Shown here: positions 15,787-24,640 of the stretch, in pieces
Layout: each line of letters opens with the position of its first letter
Position numbering within the stretch: position 1 is the stretch's first letter
The notes under the pieces: generated by a model
What the model was told of the DNA's origin: nothing
Seen by the model: the letters and a program-made list of their open reading frames with translations, nothing else
Database searches by the model: none
Made by a program: the position numbers and the translations under genes
From: Oleiagrimonas sp963821885
Lineage (GTDB): Bacteria; Pseudomonadota; Gammaproteobacteria; Xanthomonadales; Rhodanobacteraceae
Assembly: GCA_963821885.1 (NCBI GenBank)
Contig: CAWGFN010000001.1
Location: 372,001 to 436,000, forward strand
Direction: 5' to 3'
DNA: 64,000 bases

Positions 15787-16449
15787 TCAGTTGCCGCCCA
15801 GCGGACGGACTTCGGGAATGCCGCGGGTGTCGCCGACCACGTCGGCGCCCTTGGGCGGCGTGAAGTTGAACAGCGCGGCCGGCAGCTTCGGGTTGCGCTG
15901 CCAGTCGCTGAAGCGGATCACCGACTGCGCGCCGAGCCGGTCGGTGAAGCGCATCTCGACCAGGCCGCCCGGACCGAAGCCCAGCTCGGCGGACTGGATG
16001 TTCTGGCCGGCGTCGCGCGGGCTCAGCCTCATCCATTCCAGGCCGTCGCGGGTGCCCAGCTCGGTGACCGTGAATTCCTTGTCCAGCCGCGAAGGCTCGG
16101 TGAGGATGGTCAGCGGACTGTGCGCCTCGCTCAGGCTCTGCTTCTGCACCGTGGCCTGTTCAAGATCCGGGTCCCAGGTCCACACCCGGCTGCCGTCGGC
16201 GACGATCAGCTGCTTGTACGGACGGGTGGTCTCCCAGCGGAACATCCGCGGCTGCTGCAGCGCCACGGTGCCGTGGGACGCCTCGCCGCGGCGTCCGTTG
16301 ACGTCGGTCAGGGTCTGCGTGAACGTGCCGCGCAACGCATACAGGCCGTGGGCGAAGGCATCCAGCCGCGCGCGCGCCGAGTCGGCCGCGTGGGCTGCCA
16401 GGGGCAACAGGCTCAGCAACAGCAGCAGCGTGGCGATGCGGTATTTCAT
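15787..16449 (-). CDS. lolA: Outer-membrane lipoprotein carrier protein LolA
   Basis: A 220-residue periplasmic chaperone that takes mature lipoproteins from LolCDE and hands them to LolB at the outer membrane. The signal peptide (MKYRIATLLLLLSLLPLAAHA) defines the start at 16449. Family features include LRGTFTQTL, the QPRMFRWETTRPYKQLIVADGSRVWTWDPDLEQ segment in parts, and SAELGFGPGGLVEMRFTD. It follows ftsK by 76 bp in the same direction, as in most gammaproteobacteria. Confidence 0.97.
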   Translation of the reverse strand: MKYRIATLLLLLSLLPLAAHAADSARARLDAFAHGLYALRGTFTQTLTDVNGRRGEASHGTVALQQPRMFRWETTRPYKQLIVADGSRVWTWDPDLEQATVQKQSLSEAHSPLTILTEPSRLDKEFTVTELGTRDGLEWMRLSPRDAGQNIQSAELGFGPGGLVEMRFTDRLGAQSVIRFSDWQRNPKLPAALFNFTPPKGADVVGDTRGIPEVRPLGGN

Positions 16450-16525
16450 GTGCGGTGTCCTGGGGGTCATGCGTTGGGCGTGGGCACAGCGTGAACGATG
16501 GCCCTTGAAGCGGGACTGAAGGCGC

Positions 16526-18859
16526 TCAATCGCGCGGCGGCGGCGGCGCCAGCACCTCGCGGGTGCCGTTGTGCTGCGGCGCGCTGACCACGCCGTCGGC
16601 TTCCATCTGCTCGATCAGGCGCGCGGCACGGTTGTAGCCGATACGCAGGTGCCGCTGCACGCCGGAGATCGAGGCGCGGCGGGTCTGGGTGACGATGGCC
16701 ACGGCCTTGTCGTAAAGCGCGTTGTCACCGCCGGTGCCGTCGTCGGCGTCCTGCGGAATGCCGGCCTCGTTGATGATCTTGCCGTCGCCCATCGACTGCA
16801 CTTCCTCCAGCACGCCCTCGATGTAGTCGGGCTCGCCCTGCGACTTCAGCCACTCGACCACGCCATGCACCTCGTGGTCGTCGACGAAGGCGCCATGCAC
16901 GCGCTCGGGCGTGGCGGTGCCCGGCGGCAGGTAGAGCATGTCGCCATGGCCCAGCAGGGTCTCGGCGCCGGACTGGTCGAGGATGGTCCGGGAGTCGATC
17001 TTGCTCGACACCTGGAAGGCGATGCGGGTGGGGATGTTGGCCTTGATCAGGCCGGTGATCACGTCCACCGAGGGTCGCTGGGTGGCCAGGATCAGGTGGA
17101 TGCCGGCGGCGCGCGCCTTCTGCGCGAGGCGCGCGATCAGCTCCTCGACCTTCTTGCCGACGATCATCATCATGTCGGCGAACTCGTCGATGATGACGAC
17201 GATGTTGGGCAGCGCCTGCAGCGGCTCGGCGGTCACCTCGGGCATCTCCGGGTTGGGCCGGAACAGCGGGTCGAGGATCGGCTGGCCGTTCTTCACGGCC
17301 TCGGCCACCTTCTTGTTGAAACCGGCCAGGTTGCGCACGCCGACCGCGGCCATCAGCTTGTAGCGGCGTTCCATCTCGGCCACGCACCAGCGCAGTGCGT
17401 TGGCGGCCTCCTTCATGTCGGTGACCACCGGCGCCAGCAGGTGCGGAATGCCCTCGTAGACCGAAAGCTCAAGCATCTTCGGGTCGATCATGATCAGGCG
17501 CACGTCGTCCTTGCTGGCCTTGTACAGCAGCGACAGCACCATGGCATTGACCGCCACCGACTTGCCCGATCCGGTGGTGCCGGCCACCAGCAGATGCGGC
17601 ATCTTGCCCAGGTCCACGACCACCGGGCGGCCGCCGATGTTCTTGCCCAGCGCCAGCGACAGCGGACTGCGCGCGGCGTCGTACTCCTTCGAGCGCAGGA
17701 TCTCCGAGAGGTACACGATCTCGCGGTTGGTGTTGGGGATCTCCAGGCCGATCACGTTCTTGCCCGGAATCACGTCGACCACGCGCACGCTGACCACCGA
17801 CAGGCCGCGGGCGATGTCCTTGTCCAGGTTGGACACCTGGCTGCCGCGCACGCCAGGCGCCGGCTCCATCTCGAACCGGGTGATGACCGGGCCCGGGTGC
17901 GCCTCGACCACGCGCGCCTCGATGCGGAAGTCCTTGAGCTTGAGCTCGACCTGGCGCGAGAGCACCTCAAGCGCCTCGTCGCTGTAGCCCGGCCCCTGCG
18001 GCGGCGGCTCGTCCAGCAGCGACAGCGGCGGCAGCTCGCCCTTGGCCGAGGAGCTCTTGAACAACGGAATCTGCGACTCGCGCGTGGCCCGCTCGCTCTT
18101 CTCGACCTTCGGCGCCACCGGCTCGATGCGAATCGGCTCGCGCTTGGCCTGCTTGACCGCCTCGCTCTTCTTCACCGCGGTGCGCTCGGCACGCGCCGCG
18201 CGCGCGGCCAGGTAGTCCGGCGCGCGGCGGATGCGGGCGCCGATCCAGGCCGAGCACGCCAGCACCCCGCGACCGATGGCGTCCATGACCCGGAACCACG
18301 ACAGCCCCGTGGCCAGGGTCACCGCGACCAGAAGCAGCGCCAGCAGCAGCAGCGAGGTGCCGCTGCCGAAGGCGTGGCCAAGCCCCTGGCTGACCGCGCC
18401 GCCGAGCACGCCGCCGGTGCCGGCGGGCGGGGATGCGAAGCGGCTGAAATCAAGCGCCGCCAGGGCCGGCCCGACGACGAAGAAAAGCACGAAGCCGACC
18501 AGCCGCAGCGCCGGCTCGTACGGCGTGACCTCGCCGTCGCCGAGGTCGCGGCGCAGGACCTTCAGGCCCAGCGCCAGCAGCAGCAGCGGAAAGGCATAGG
18601 CCACCACCCCGAACAGGTAGCGCAGCAGGTCGGCGATCCAGGCGCCGACCATGCCGCCGAAGTTGTGCACCAGGTTGCCCTCGGACGCATGCGACCAACT
18701 GGGGTCCTGCGGGCTGTAGCTGATCAGGCACACCAGCAGGTACACCGCCAGCGGTACCAGCAGCAGAACGCCGGCCTCGCGCAGGCGCCGGCGCAGATCC
18801 TCGTTCAGACCGCCCTCCGGTTCCTGCGCCTTGGCCTTTGCGCCGCTCTTGCGTGCCAC
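16526..18859 (-). CDS. ftsK: DNA translocase FtsK
   Basis: A 777-residue septal DNA translocase that pumps chromosome termini toward dif and activates XerCD recombination. An N-terminal membrane domain with four or five helices (residues 28-190), a shortened proline/charged linker (about 200-290), the motor domain with Walker A GTTGSGKS at 427-434, Walker B IVVIIDEFADMMM, and the C-terminal gamma winged helix (ISGVQRHLRIGYNRAARLIEQME) are all visible. The linker is much shorter than in E. coli FtsK (1329 residues), as in other Xanthomonadales. It lies between ald and lolA on the minus strand. Confidence 0.98.
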   Translation of the reverse strand: MARKSGAKAKAQEPEGGLNEDLRRRLREAGVLLLVPLAVYLLVCLISYSPQDPSWSHASEGNLVHNFGGMVGAWIADLLRYLFGVVAYAFPLLLLALGLKVLRRDLGDGEVTPYEPALRLVGFVLFFVVGPALAALDFSRFASPPAGTGGVLGGAVSQGLGHAFGSGTSLLLLALLLVAVTLATGLSWFRVMDAIGRGVLACSAWIGARIRRAPDYLAARAARAERTAVKKSEAVKQAKREPIRIEPVAPKVEKSERATRESQIPLFKSSSAKGELPPLSLLDEPPPQGPGYSDEALEVLSRQVELKLKDFRIEARVVEAHPGPVITRFEMEPAPGVRGSQVSNLDKDIARGLSVVSVRVVDVIPGKNVIGLEIPNTNREIVYLSEILRSKEYDAARSPLSLALGKNIGGRPVVVDLGKMPHLLVAGTTGSGKSVAVNAMVLSLLYKASKDDVRLIMIDPKMLELSVYEGIPHLLAPVVTDMKEAANALRWCVAEMERRYKLMAAVGVRNLAGFNKKVAEAVKNGQPILDPLFRPNPEMPEVTAEPLQALPNIVVIIDEFADMMMIVGKKVEELIARLAQKARAAGIHLILATQRPSVDVITGLIKANIPTRIAFQVSSKIDSRTILDQSGAETLLGHGDMLYLPPGTATPERVHGAFVDDHEVHGVVEWLKSQGEPDYIEGVLEEVQSMGDGKIINEAGIPQDADDGTGGDNALYDKAVAIVTQTRRASISGVQRHLRIGYNRAARLIEQMEADGVVSAPQHNGTREVLAPPPPRD

Positions 18860-18910
18860 GTGGTGTATTACCTCAACAATTCAGGGCAACCGCATGAAAT
18901 TACAGGGATG

Positions 18911-19975
18911 TTATAGCATGGCCTGCAGCGCCGGGTGGACAACTTCGCCGTTCTCGACGTTGATGCCCACGCGCAGCGGCTCGTGCTCGCGCCAGCTGAC
19001 GCCGGCGGCCAGGCGCTGCACGTACGGCAGGATCGCCGCCGAGATGGCCTGCGAGGAGGTCTGCTGCACCGCGCCGGGCATGTTGGTCACGGCGAAATGG
19101 GTCACGCCGTGCACGTCGTAGGTCGGCTCGGCCCAGGTGGTCGGCCTGGAGGTCTCGAAACAGCCGCCCTGGTCGATGGAGATGTCCACCAGCACGCTGC
19201 CCTTCTCCATGGTCCTGACCATGTCCTCGGTGACCACGCGCGGCGCCTTGGCGCTGGGAATCAGCACCGCGCCGACCACCAGGTCGGCATCGGCCACGTG
19301 GTCGGCCACGGCCTGCTCGTAGGCGTACAGCGCGGTCACGTTGTGGCCCAGGGCCATCATTTCGGCCATGCGGTCCTGGCGCTTGTCGAACACCACCACG
19401 TTGGCGCCCGCCTGCGCGGCCAGCGAGGCGGCGGCGCCACCGGCGGCGCCCGCACCCAGCACCACCACCTTGCCGCGCTCGGCCGAGGCCAGGCCGCCCA
19501 GCAGCTTGCCCTTGCCGCCGTTCGGGCGGTGCAGCAGCGTGGTGCCGACCTGGGTGGCGATGCGGCCGGCGATGATCGACATCGGCGTCAGCAGCGGCAG
19601 GGAGCCGTTCTCTTCCACCGACTCGAAGGCCACGCCGGTCAGGCCGATCTCCAGCAGGCGCTTGGTCAGCTCCGGCTCGGCGGCCAGGTGCAGGTAGCAA
19701 AACAGCAGGTGATGCTTGCGCAGGTGGCTCAGATCGCCCGCGATCGGCTCCTTGACCTTGACGATCAGCTCGCCAGCCTCGTACAGCGCGGCGGCATCGG
19801 CCACCACCTGCACGCCGACCTGGCGGTAGGCGTCGTCGGAGAAGCCACTCTTGTCGCCCGCGCCGGACTGGATGAAGACCTCGTGGCCGCGGCGGACCAG
19901 ATCGCCGGCAGCGGCCGGCACCAGGGCGACGCGGCCCTCCAGGGTCTTGGTTTCGGAAGGAATACCGATACGCAT
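18911..19975 (-). CDS. ald: Alanine dehydrogenase
   Basis: A 354-residue NAD-dependent L-alanine dehydrogenase, which interconverts L-alanine and pyruvate plus ammonia in the cytoplasm. The start MRIGIPSETKTLEGRVALVP, the substrate segment VKVKEP (Lys near residue 75), the His in FCYLHLAAEPEL and the Rossmann motif VLGAGAAGGAAASLA (about 170-185) match the family; length is close to the usual 360-370. The start at 19975 is the first ATG that gives the family N-terminus. It occupies the place that lrp holds in E. coli between trxB and ftsK, and is divergent from trxB. Confidence 0.96.
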   Translation of the reverse strand: MRIGIPSETKTLEGRVALVPAAAGDLVRRGHEVFIQSGAGDKSGFSDDAYRQVGVQVVADAAALYEAGELIVKVKEPIAGDLSHLRKHHLLFCYLHLAAEPELTKRLLEIGLTGVAFESVEENGSLPLLTPMSIIAGRIATQVGTTLLHRPNGGKGKLLGGLASAERGKVVVLGAGAAGGAAASLAAQAGANVVVFDKRQDRMAEMMALGHNVTALYAYEQAVADHVADADLVVGAVLIPSAKAPRVVTEDMVRTMEKGSVLVDISIDQGGCFETSRPTTWAEPTYDVHGVTHFAVTNMPGAVQQTSSQAISAAILPYVQRLAAGVSWREHEPLRVGINVENGEVVHPALQAML

Positions 19976-20216
19976 GGGACGAACAACCTCGCGAGAACTG
20001 CAGCAAAAAAGGGACGCGCCACGCGGCTCCGCGCGGCGCACCGACCGATTACGTCTTGAATCGTTGCGCCGCCTTCCCCATCCTGTTCCACTCTGCGGCA
20101 CCGGCCCGCGATGCCGCGGCGCCTTTCCAGGCACCGGGAAATCGAGGCGGAAAGCGCTCCGGATGGGAGCCTGCGGATACAACGAGACACGCCGTACCAA
20201 ACCCCAAGGATTATAC

Positions 20217-21179
20217 ATGAGCACCCCCAAGCACAGCCGTCTACTGATCCTCGGCTCCGGCCCCGCCGGCTACACCGCCGCGGTCTATGCCGCGCGCGCC
20301 AACCTCAAGCCGACGATGGTCACCGGACTCGAACAGGGCGGCCAGTTGATGACCACCACCGATGTCGACAACTGGCCCGGCGACGATGCCGGCGTGCAGG
20401 GTCCGGAGCTGATGCAGCGCATGGCCCGGCATGCCGAGCGCTTCGACACCGAGATGGTCTTCGACCACGTCCATACCGCCGACCTCACCCAGCGCCCGTT
20501 CCGCCTCAAGGGCGACAGTGGCGAGTACACCTGCGATGCCCTGGTCATCGCCACCGGCGCCACCGCCAAGTACCTGGGCCTGCCGTCGGAGGAGACCTTC
20601 AAGGGCAAGGGCGTGTCGGCCTGCGCGACCTGCGATGGCTTCTTCTTCCGCGAGCAGGACGTGGCGGTGATCGGCGGCGGCAACACCGCGGTCGAGGAAG
20701 CGCTGTACCTGGCCAACATCTGCCGCAAGGTCTACCTGGTGCACCGCCGCGATTCGCTGCGCGCCGAGAAGATCATGCAGGACAAGCTGTTCGAGAAGGC
20801 CGATGCCGGCAAGGTCGAGCTGGTCTGGGACCACACCGTGGACGAAGTACTCGGCGACGAGAGCGGCGTCAACGGCGTGCGCTTGAAGAACGTCAAGGAC
20901 GGCGGCACCCGCGATCTCGACGTGAGCGGCATGTTCGTGGCCATCGGCCATACGCCCAACACCGGCATCTTCGACGGCCAGGTGGACATGAAGAACGGCT
21001 ACATCACCATCAAGAGCGGCCTCGACGGCCTGGCCACCATGACCAGCGTGCCCGGCGTGTTCGCCGCCGGCGACGTGGCCGACCAGGTCTATCGCCAGGC
21101 CGTGACCTCGGCCGGTTTCGGCTGCATGGCCGCGCTGGACGCCGAACGCTGGCTGGACCAGCAGAACCTCAACGGCTGA
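20217..21179 (+). CDS. trxB: Thioredoxin reductase
   Basis: A 320-residue FAD- and NADPH-dependent disulfide reductase that reduces thioredoxin in the cytoplasm. FAD-binding GSGPAGYTAAVYAARA is at the N-terminus, the redox pair CATC at Cys136-Cys139, the NADPH-binding VIGGGNTAVEEALYL follows, and GVFAAGDVADQVYRQAVTSAG is near the end. AAGGA lies seven bases before ATG 20217. It is divergent from ald, followed by a perfect hairpin, and then by the femAB-like/aat pair. Confidence 0.98.
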   Translation: MSTPKHSRLLILGSGPAGYTAAVYAARANLKPTMVTGLEQGGQLMTTTDVDNWPGDDAGVQGPELMQRMARHAERFDTEMVFDHVHTADLTQRPFRLKGDSGEYTCDALVIATGATAKYLGLPSEETFKGKGVSACATCDGFFFREQDVAVIGGGNTAVEEALYLANICRKVYLVHRRDSLRAEKIMQDKLFEKADAGKVELVWDHTVDEVLGDESGVNGVRLKNVKDGGTRDLDVSGMFVAIGHTPNTGIFDGQVDMKNGYITIKSGLDGLATMTSVPGVFAAGDVADQVYRQAVTSAGFGCMAALDAERWLDQQNLNG

Positions 21180-21187
21180 TCCCGCGC

Positions 21188-21222
21188 CGACCGGCGAGGC
21201 GCTTCCCTCGCCTCGCCGGTCG
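21188..21222 (+). terminator. Strong hairpin terminator after trxB
   Basis: Perfect 14-bp arms (CGACCGGCGAGGCG / CGCCTCGCCGGTCG) with a 7-nt loop, 9 bp after the trxB stop and 16 bp before the next start codon. Only a weak pyrimidine tail (CTTCTACC) follows, so some read-through into the next gene is possible. Confidence 0.7.
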
Positions 21223-21238
21223 CTTCTACCATGCACGC

Positions 21239-22372
21239 ATGCTCACAGCCCGCTTCCATGCCGCCCTGGACGATGTCGATGTCGCGGCGTGGGATGCGCT
21301 GGCCGGCGACGACAACCCGTTCGTCCGTCACGCCTTCCTCGCCGGCATGGAGCGCCACGGCTGCATCCGCGCCGACTGGGGCTGGCAGCCACGCCACCTG
21401 ACCCTGCATGACGGCGAACGCCTGGTCGCCGCCGCGCCGCTGTACCTGAAGGGCAACTCACACGGCGAGTTCGTGTTCGACTGGGGCTGGGCGCACGCCT
21501 GGGAACAGGCCGGCGGCGAGTACTACCCCAAGTTGCTGTGCGCCGTGCCCTACTCGCCAATCCCCGGCCCGCGCCTGCTGACGATCGGCGGCGATGAGGG
21601 GCCCGCCCTGCGCCGCGCCCTGGCCGACACGCTGGCCGGTGAAGTACGGCGCCTTGGCCTGTCATCGGCGCACGTCAACTTCCTGCGCGAAGACGAGCTG
21701 GACGGCTTCGACGCCGACTGGCTGGCGCGCGAGGACATCCAGTACCACTGGCACAACCGCGGATATCGGGATTTCGAGGATTTTCTCGCCGCGCTCAGGC
21801 ACAAGAAGCGCAAGAACATCCGCCATGAACGCCGGCAGGTGCGCGAGGCCGGCATCGACTGCGCGATGCTCGGCGGCACCGGGCTCGATGACGCCGACTG
21901 GCTGAAGGTGCACGCGCTGTACCAGGCCACCTTCGACGAGAAAGGCAACCACGCGGCGCTGACCCCGGACTTCTTCCACCACCTGGGCGCCACCCTCGGC
22001 GACGACGTGCAGGTGGCGCTGGCCCGGCGCGATGGCGACATCCTGGCCATGGCGCTGTTCCTGCGCGGCACCCGGACGCTGTACGGGCGCTACTGGGGCG
22101 CGCGCGAGGATGTCCCCGGCCTGCACTTCGAGCTGTGCTACTACCTGGGCATCGAGCACGCCATCGCCCACGGCCTGACGCGTTTCGAACCGGGTGCGCA
22201 AGGCGTGCACAAGATCGCGCGCGGCTTCCTGCCGGTCGCCACGCATTCGCGCCACTGCATCGCCCACGATGGCTTCCGCGCCGCCGTGGCCGCCGCGTTG
22301 CAGACCGAACGCCAGGAGGTGCGCCTGCGCCGCGCGCAACTGATGTCCCACTCGCCATACGCATCGCCATGA
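21239..22372 (+). CDS. FemAB-like GNAT-fold acyltransferase (DUF482/COG3146 type)
   Basis: A 377-residue protein of the FemAB_like (formerly DUF482) family. Recognisable segments are NPFVRHAFLAGMERHGC near the N-terminus, AAPLYLKGNSHGEFVFDW, the central HKKRKNIRHERRQV, and the C-terminal RYWG...HFELCYYLGIEHAIAHGL and FEPGAQGVHKIARGF. The family has a double GNAT fold like the peptidoglycan FemXAB aminoacyl-transferases, but its substrate is unknown. The ATG at 21239 follows the trxB terminator by 16 bp. It overlaps aat by 4 nt; Aat also has a GNAT-fold domain and uses aminoacyl-tRNA, so a linked role in tRNA-dependent amino-acid transfer is a tempting inference. Confidence 0.87.
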   Translation: MLTARFHAALDDVDVAAWDALAGDDNPFVRHAFLAGMERHGCIRADWGWQPRHLTLHDGERLVAAAPLYLKGNSHGEFVFDWGWAHAWEQAGGEYYPKLLCAVPYSPIPGPRLLTIGGDEGPALRRALADTLAGEVRRLGLSSAHVNFLREDELDGFDADWLAREDIQYHWHNRGYRDFEDFLAALRHKKRKNIRHERRQVREAGIDCAMLGGTGLDDADWLKVHALYQATFDEKGNHAALTPDFFHHLGATLGDDVQVALARRDGDILAMALFLRGTRTLYGRYWGAREDVPGLHFELCYYLGIEHAIAHGLTRFEPGAQGVHKIARGFLPVATHSRHCIAHDGFRAAVAAALQTERQEVRLRRAQLMSHSPYASP

Positions 22373-23100
22373 ACCGAATCCCCATTCCGTTCATCGAGCC
22401 CGGCTCGCCGCCACGGTTCCCGCCCGCCGAACGGGCCCTGCGCGAGCCCGAGGGCCTGCTCGCAGTCGGTGGCGACCTGGCGCCCGAACGGCTGCTTGCC
22501 GCCTACCGGCAGGCCATCTTTCCATGGTTCGGCGAGGACCAGCCGATCCTGTGGTGGTCGCCGGATCCGCGCTGCGTGTTCGACACCGACGCCGTGCACG
22601 TCAGCCGCCGCCTGCGCCGGTTGCTGCGCCACGCGCCCTGGACCTGGACGCTGGATCGCGATTTCGATGCCGTGATCGCGGCCTGCGCGGCACCGCGCGG
22701 GGCCGATGACGGCACCTGGATCGTGCCGCCGATGCTGGATGCCTACCGCGACCTGCATCGACTGGGCCACGCGCACAGCATCGAGGTCTGGGACGGCACG
22801 CGGCTGGTCGGCGGCCTGTACGGCGTGGCCGTGGGCCGGCTGTTCTGCGGCGAATCGATGTTCAGCGCGCAGAGTGGCGGCTCCAAGGTCGCGCTGGTCG
22901 GCATGTGCCGCTGGCTGCACGCGCATGGCGTGCCGCTGCTCGACGCGCAGGTCACCAACGACCACCTGCTGCGGATGGGCGCTCGGGAGATGCCCCGCGC
23001 GGACTTCCTCGCCCGGATCGCGGATCTGGTGGACCGGCCGATCGGGGACCTGTGGCAGGTTCCTTCCGCGCCCCGTCCCGTCGCATCGTTGCTGGATTGA
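22369..23100 (+). CDS. aat: Leucyl/phenylalanyl-tRNA-protein transferase
   Basis: A 243-residue N-end-rule enzyme that moves Leu or Phe from tRNA to proteins with N-terminal Lys or Arg, marking them for ClpS/ClpAP. Signatures are EGLLAVGGDL, AYRQAIFPWF, ILWWSPDPRCVF, GTWIVPPMLDAYRDLHRLGHAHS (in parts), GGLYGV, GRLFCGESMFS and the C-terminal LLDAQVTNDHLLRMGA. Length is normal for the family. It starts within the stop codon of the FemAB-like gene and is followed by a repeat-filled intergenic region. Confidence 0.97.
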   Translation: MNRIPIPFIEPGSPPRFPPAERALREPEGLLAVGGDLAPERLLAAYRQAIFPWFGEDQPILWWSPDPRCVFDTDAVHVSRRLRRLLRHAPWTWTLDRDFDAVIAACAAPRGADDGTWIVPPMLDAYRDLHRLGHAHSIEVWDGTRLVGGLYGVAVGRLFCGESMFSAQSGGSKVALVGMCRWLHAHGVPLLDAQVTNDHLLRMGAREMPRADFLARIADLVDRPIGDLWQVPSAPRPVASLLD

Positions 23101-23133
23101 TCCGGCCGTCGCGCATCTTCCGTGGTCGGAAGG

Positions 23134-23293
23134 CGTAGCCCGGATAAGCGAAGCGCATCCGGGACGGGTCGCGACGCGACCCTTTGGACTTGCCCCGTCG
23201 CCTCTGCGACATCGCGGTAGCCGGGGAGCCCCCGGATGCGGCCCACGGCCTTATCCGGGCCACGGATCGGGGCCGTCAGGCGTAGGGCGGGCG
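23134..23293. repeat. REP-like TAGCCCGGAT repeats
   Basis: Between aat and the ispG stop: CCCGGAT-AAGCGAAGCGC-ATCCGGG (23139-23163) is a dyad of the widespread GTAGCCCGGATAAGCG type; a second block near 23218-23262 carries GGTAGCCGGGGAGC and CTTATCCGGGCC; a TAGGGCGGGCGGTC copy adjoins the ispG stop. The genes on either side are convergent, so these hairpins may serve as terminators. Such elements are typically spread by REP-associated transposases; none is encoded in this window. Confidence 0.75.
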
Positions 23294-23294
23294 G

Positions 23295-24566
23295 TCAGTC
23301 ACCACGCGCGGTGTAGTGCGTGGCGACGTAGTCCTCGACGATGCCGATGAATTCCTCGGCGATGCCCTCGCCACGCAGGGTCACGGTCTTCCTGCCGTCG
23401 ACGAAGACCGGCGCCGAGGGCGCCTCGCCCGTGCCGGGAAGCGAGATGCCGATGTTGGCGTGCTTGGACTCGCCCGGGCCGTTGACCACGCAGCCCATCA
23501 CCGCCAGGGTCAGGTTCTCCACGCCGTCGTACTTCACGCGCCACTCGGGCATCTTCGCGCGCACGTGCGACTGCACCGACTGGGCCAGTTCCTGGAACAC
23601 CGTGCTGGTGGTGCGCCCGCAGCCCGGACAGGCGGTCACCAGCGGCGTGAAGGCGCGCAGCCCCATGGTCTGCAGCAGCTCCTGCGCCACGATCACCTCG
23701 TCGGTGCGCGGCTGGCCGGGTTCCGGGGTCAGCGAGATGCGGATGGTGTCGCCGATGCCTTCCTGCAGCAGCACCGCCAGCGCGGCGCTGGAGGCGACGA
23801 TGCCCTTGGAGCCCATGCCGGCCTCGGTCAGCCCCAGGTGCAGCGCGTAGTCCGAACGCGCGGCCAGGTCGCGGTACACCGCGATCAGCTCCTGCACGCC
23901 CGAGACCTTGGCCGAGAGGATGATGCGATCGCGCGCCAGGCCCAGCTCCTCGGCGCGCGCGGCCGAATCCAGCGCCGAGCGGATCAGCGCCTCGCGCGCC
24001 ACGTGCGAGGCATCCCACGGCCGCGCGCGGGCGTGGTTCTCGTCCATCAGCATGGCCACCATGGACTGGTCCAGGGAACCCCAGTTGGCGCCGATGCGCA
24101 CGGGCTTGGCGTATTCGAGCGCCTTGTCGATGATCGCCGCGAACTGGCTGTCCTTCTTCTTGCCGAAGCCGACGTTGCCCGGGTTGATGCGGTACTTGGC
24201 CAGCGCCTCGGCGCAGGCCGGCTCGGCGTCCAGCAGCTGGTGGCCGTTGTAGTGGAAGTCGCCGACCAGCGGCACCGACACGCCCATCATGTCCAGGCGC
24301 TCGCGGATGCGCGGCACCGCCGCCGCGGCCTCGGGGTTGTTGACGGTCACGCGGACCATCTCCGAGCCGGCGCGGGCCAGTTCGGCCACCTGCTGCGCGG
24401 TGCCCTTGATGTCGGCGGTGTCGGTGTTGGTCATCGACTGCACCACCACCGGCGCGCCGCCGCCCACCTGCACCTGGCCCACGCGCACCGCCACGCTGTG
24501 GCGTCGTGGCGAGGGCTCGGCGTTGCGGGGCGTGGAGGCTGGCGATGATTCGGTGACGGCGGACAT
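23295..24566 (-). CDS. ispG: 4-hydroxy-3-methylbut-2-enyl diphosphate synthase (flavodoxin)
   Basis: A 423-residue iron-sulfur enzyme of the MEP isoprenoid pathway, converting MEcPP to HMBPP. The TIM-barrel start VQSMTNTDTADIKGT and the C-terminal [4Fe-4S] domain are clear, with cysteines at 313 and 316 (ACPGCGRT) and 359 (MGCVVNGPGE). The residues before the first conserved segment (about 1-25, SPASTPRNAEPSPRR) are variable. It is on the minus strand, upstream neighbour of nothing in its own direction except the CoA-transferase-like gene 74 bp away, whose expression may be separate. Confidence 0.97.
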   Translation of the reverse strand: MSAVTESSPASTPRNAEPSPRRHSVAVRVGQVQVGGGAPVVVQSMTNTDTADIKGTAQQVAELARAGSEMVRVTVNNPEAAAAVPRIRERLDMMGVSVPLVGDFHYNGHQLLDAEPACAEALAKYRINPGNVGFGKKKDSQFAAIIDKALEYAKPVRIGANWGSLDQSMVAMLMDENHARARPWDASHVAREALIRSALDSAARAEELGLARDRIILSAKVSGVQELIAVYRDLAARSDYALHLGLTEAGMGSKGIVASSAALAVLLQEGIGDTIRISLTPEPGQPRTDEVIVAQELLQTMGLRAFTPLVTACPGCGRTTSTVFQELAQSVQSHVRAKMPEWRVKYDGVENLTLAVMGCVVNGPGESKHANIGISLPGTGEAPSAPVFVDGRKTVTLRGEGIAEEFIGIVEDYVATHYTARGD

Positions 24567-24640
24567 GGTCGACGATCGGCAGGGGGAATGCGGCCAAGGA
24601 TAACCGATGCCCGTGACGCCCGGAGGCCACGGGTCGCCGC

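Noticed and set aside
23134..23293. A small gene between aat and ispG
   Set aside because: Short frames here fall within REP-like inverted repeats and have no ribosome site or family resemblance.
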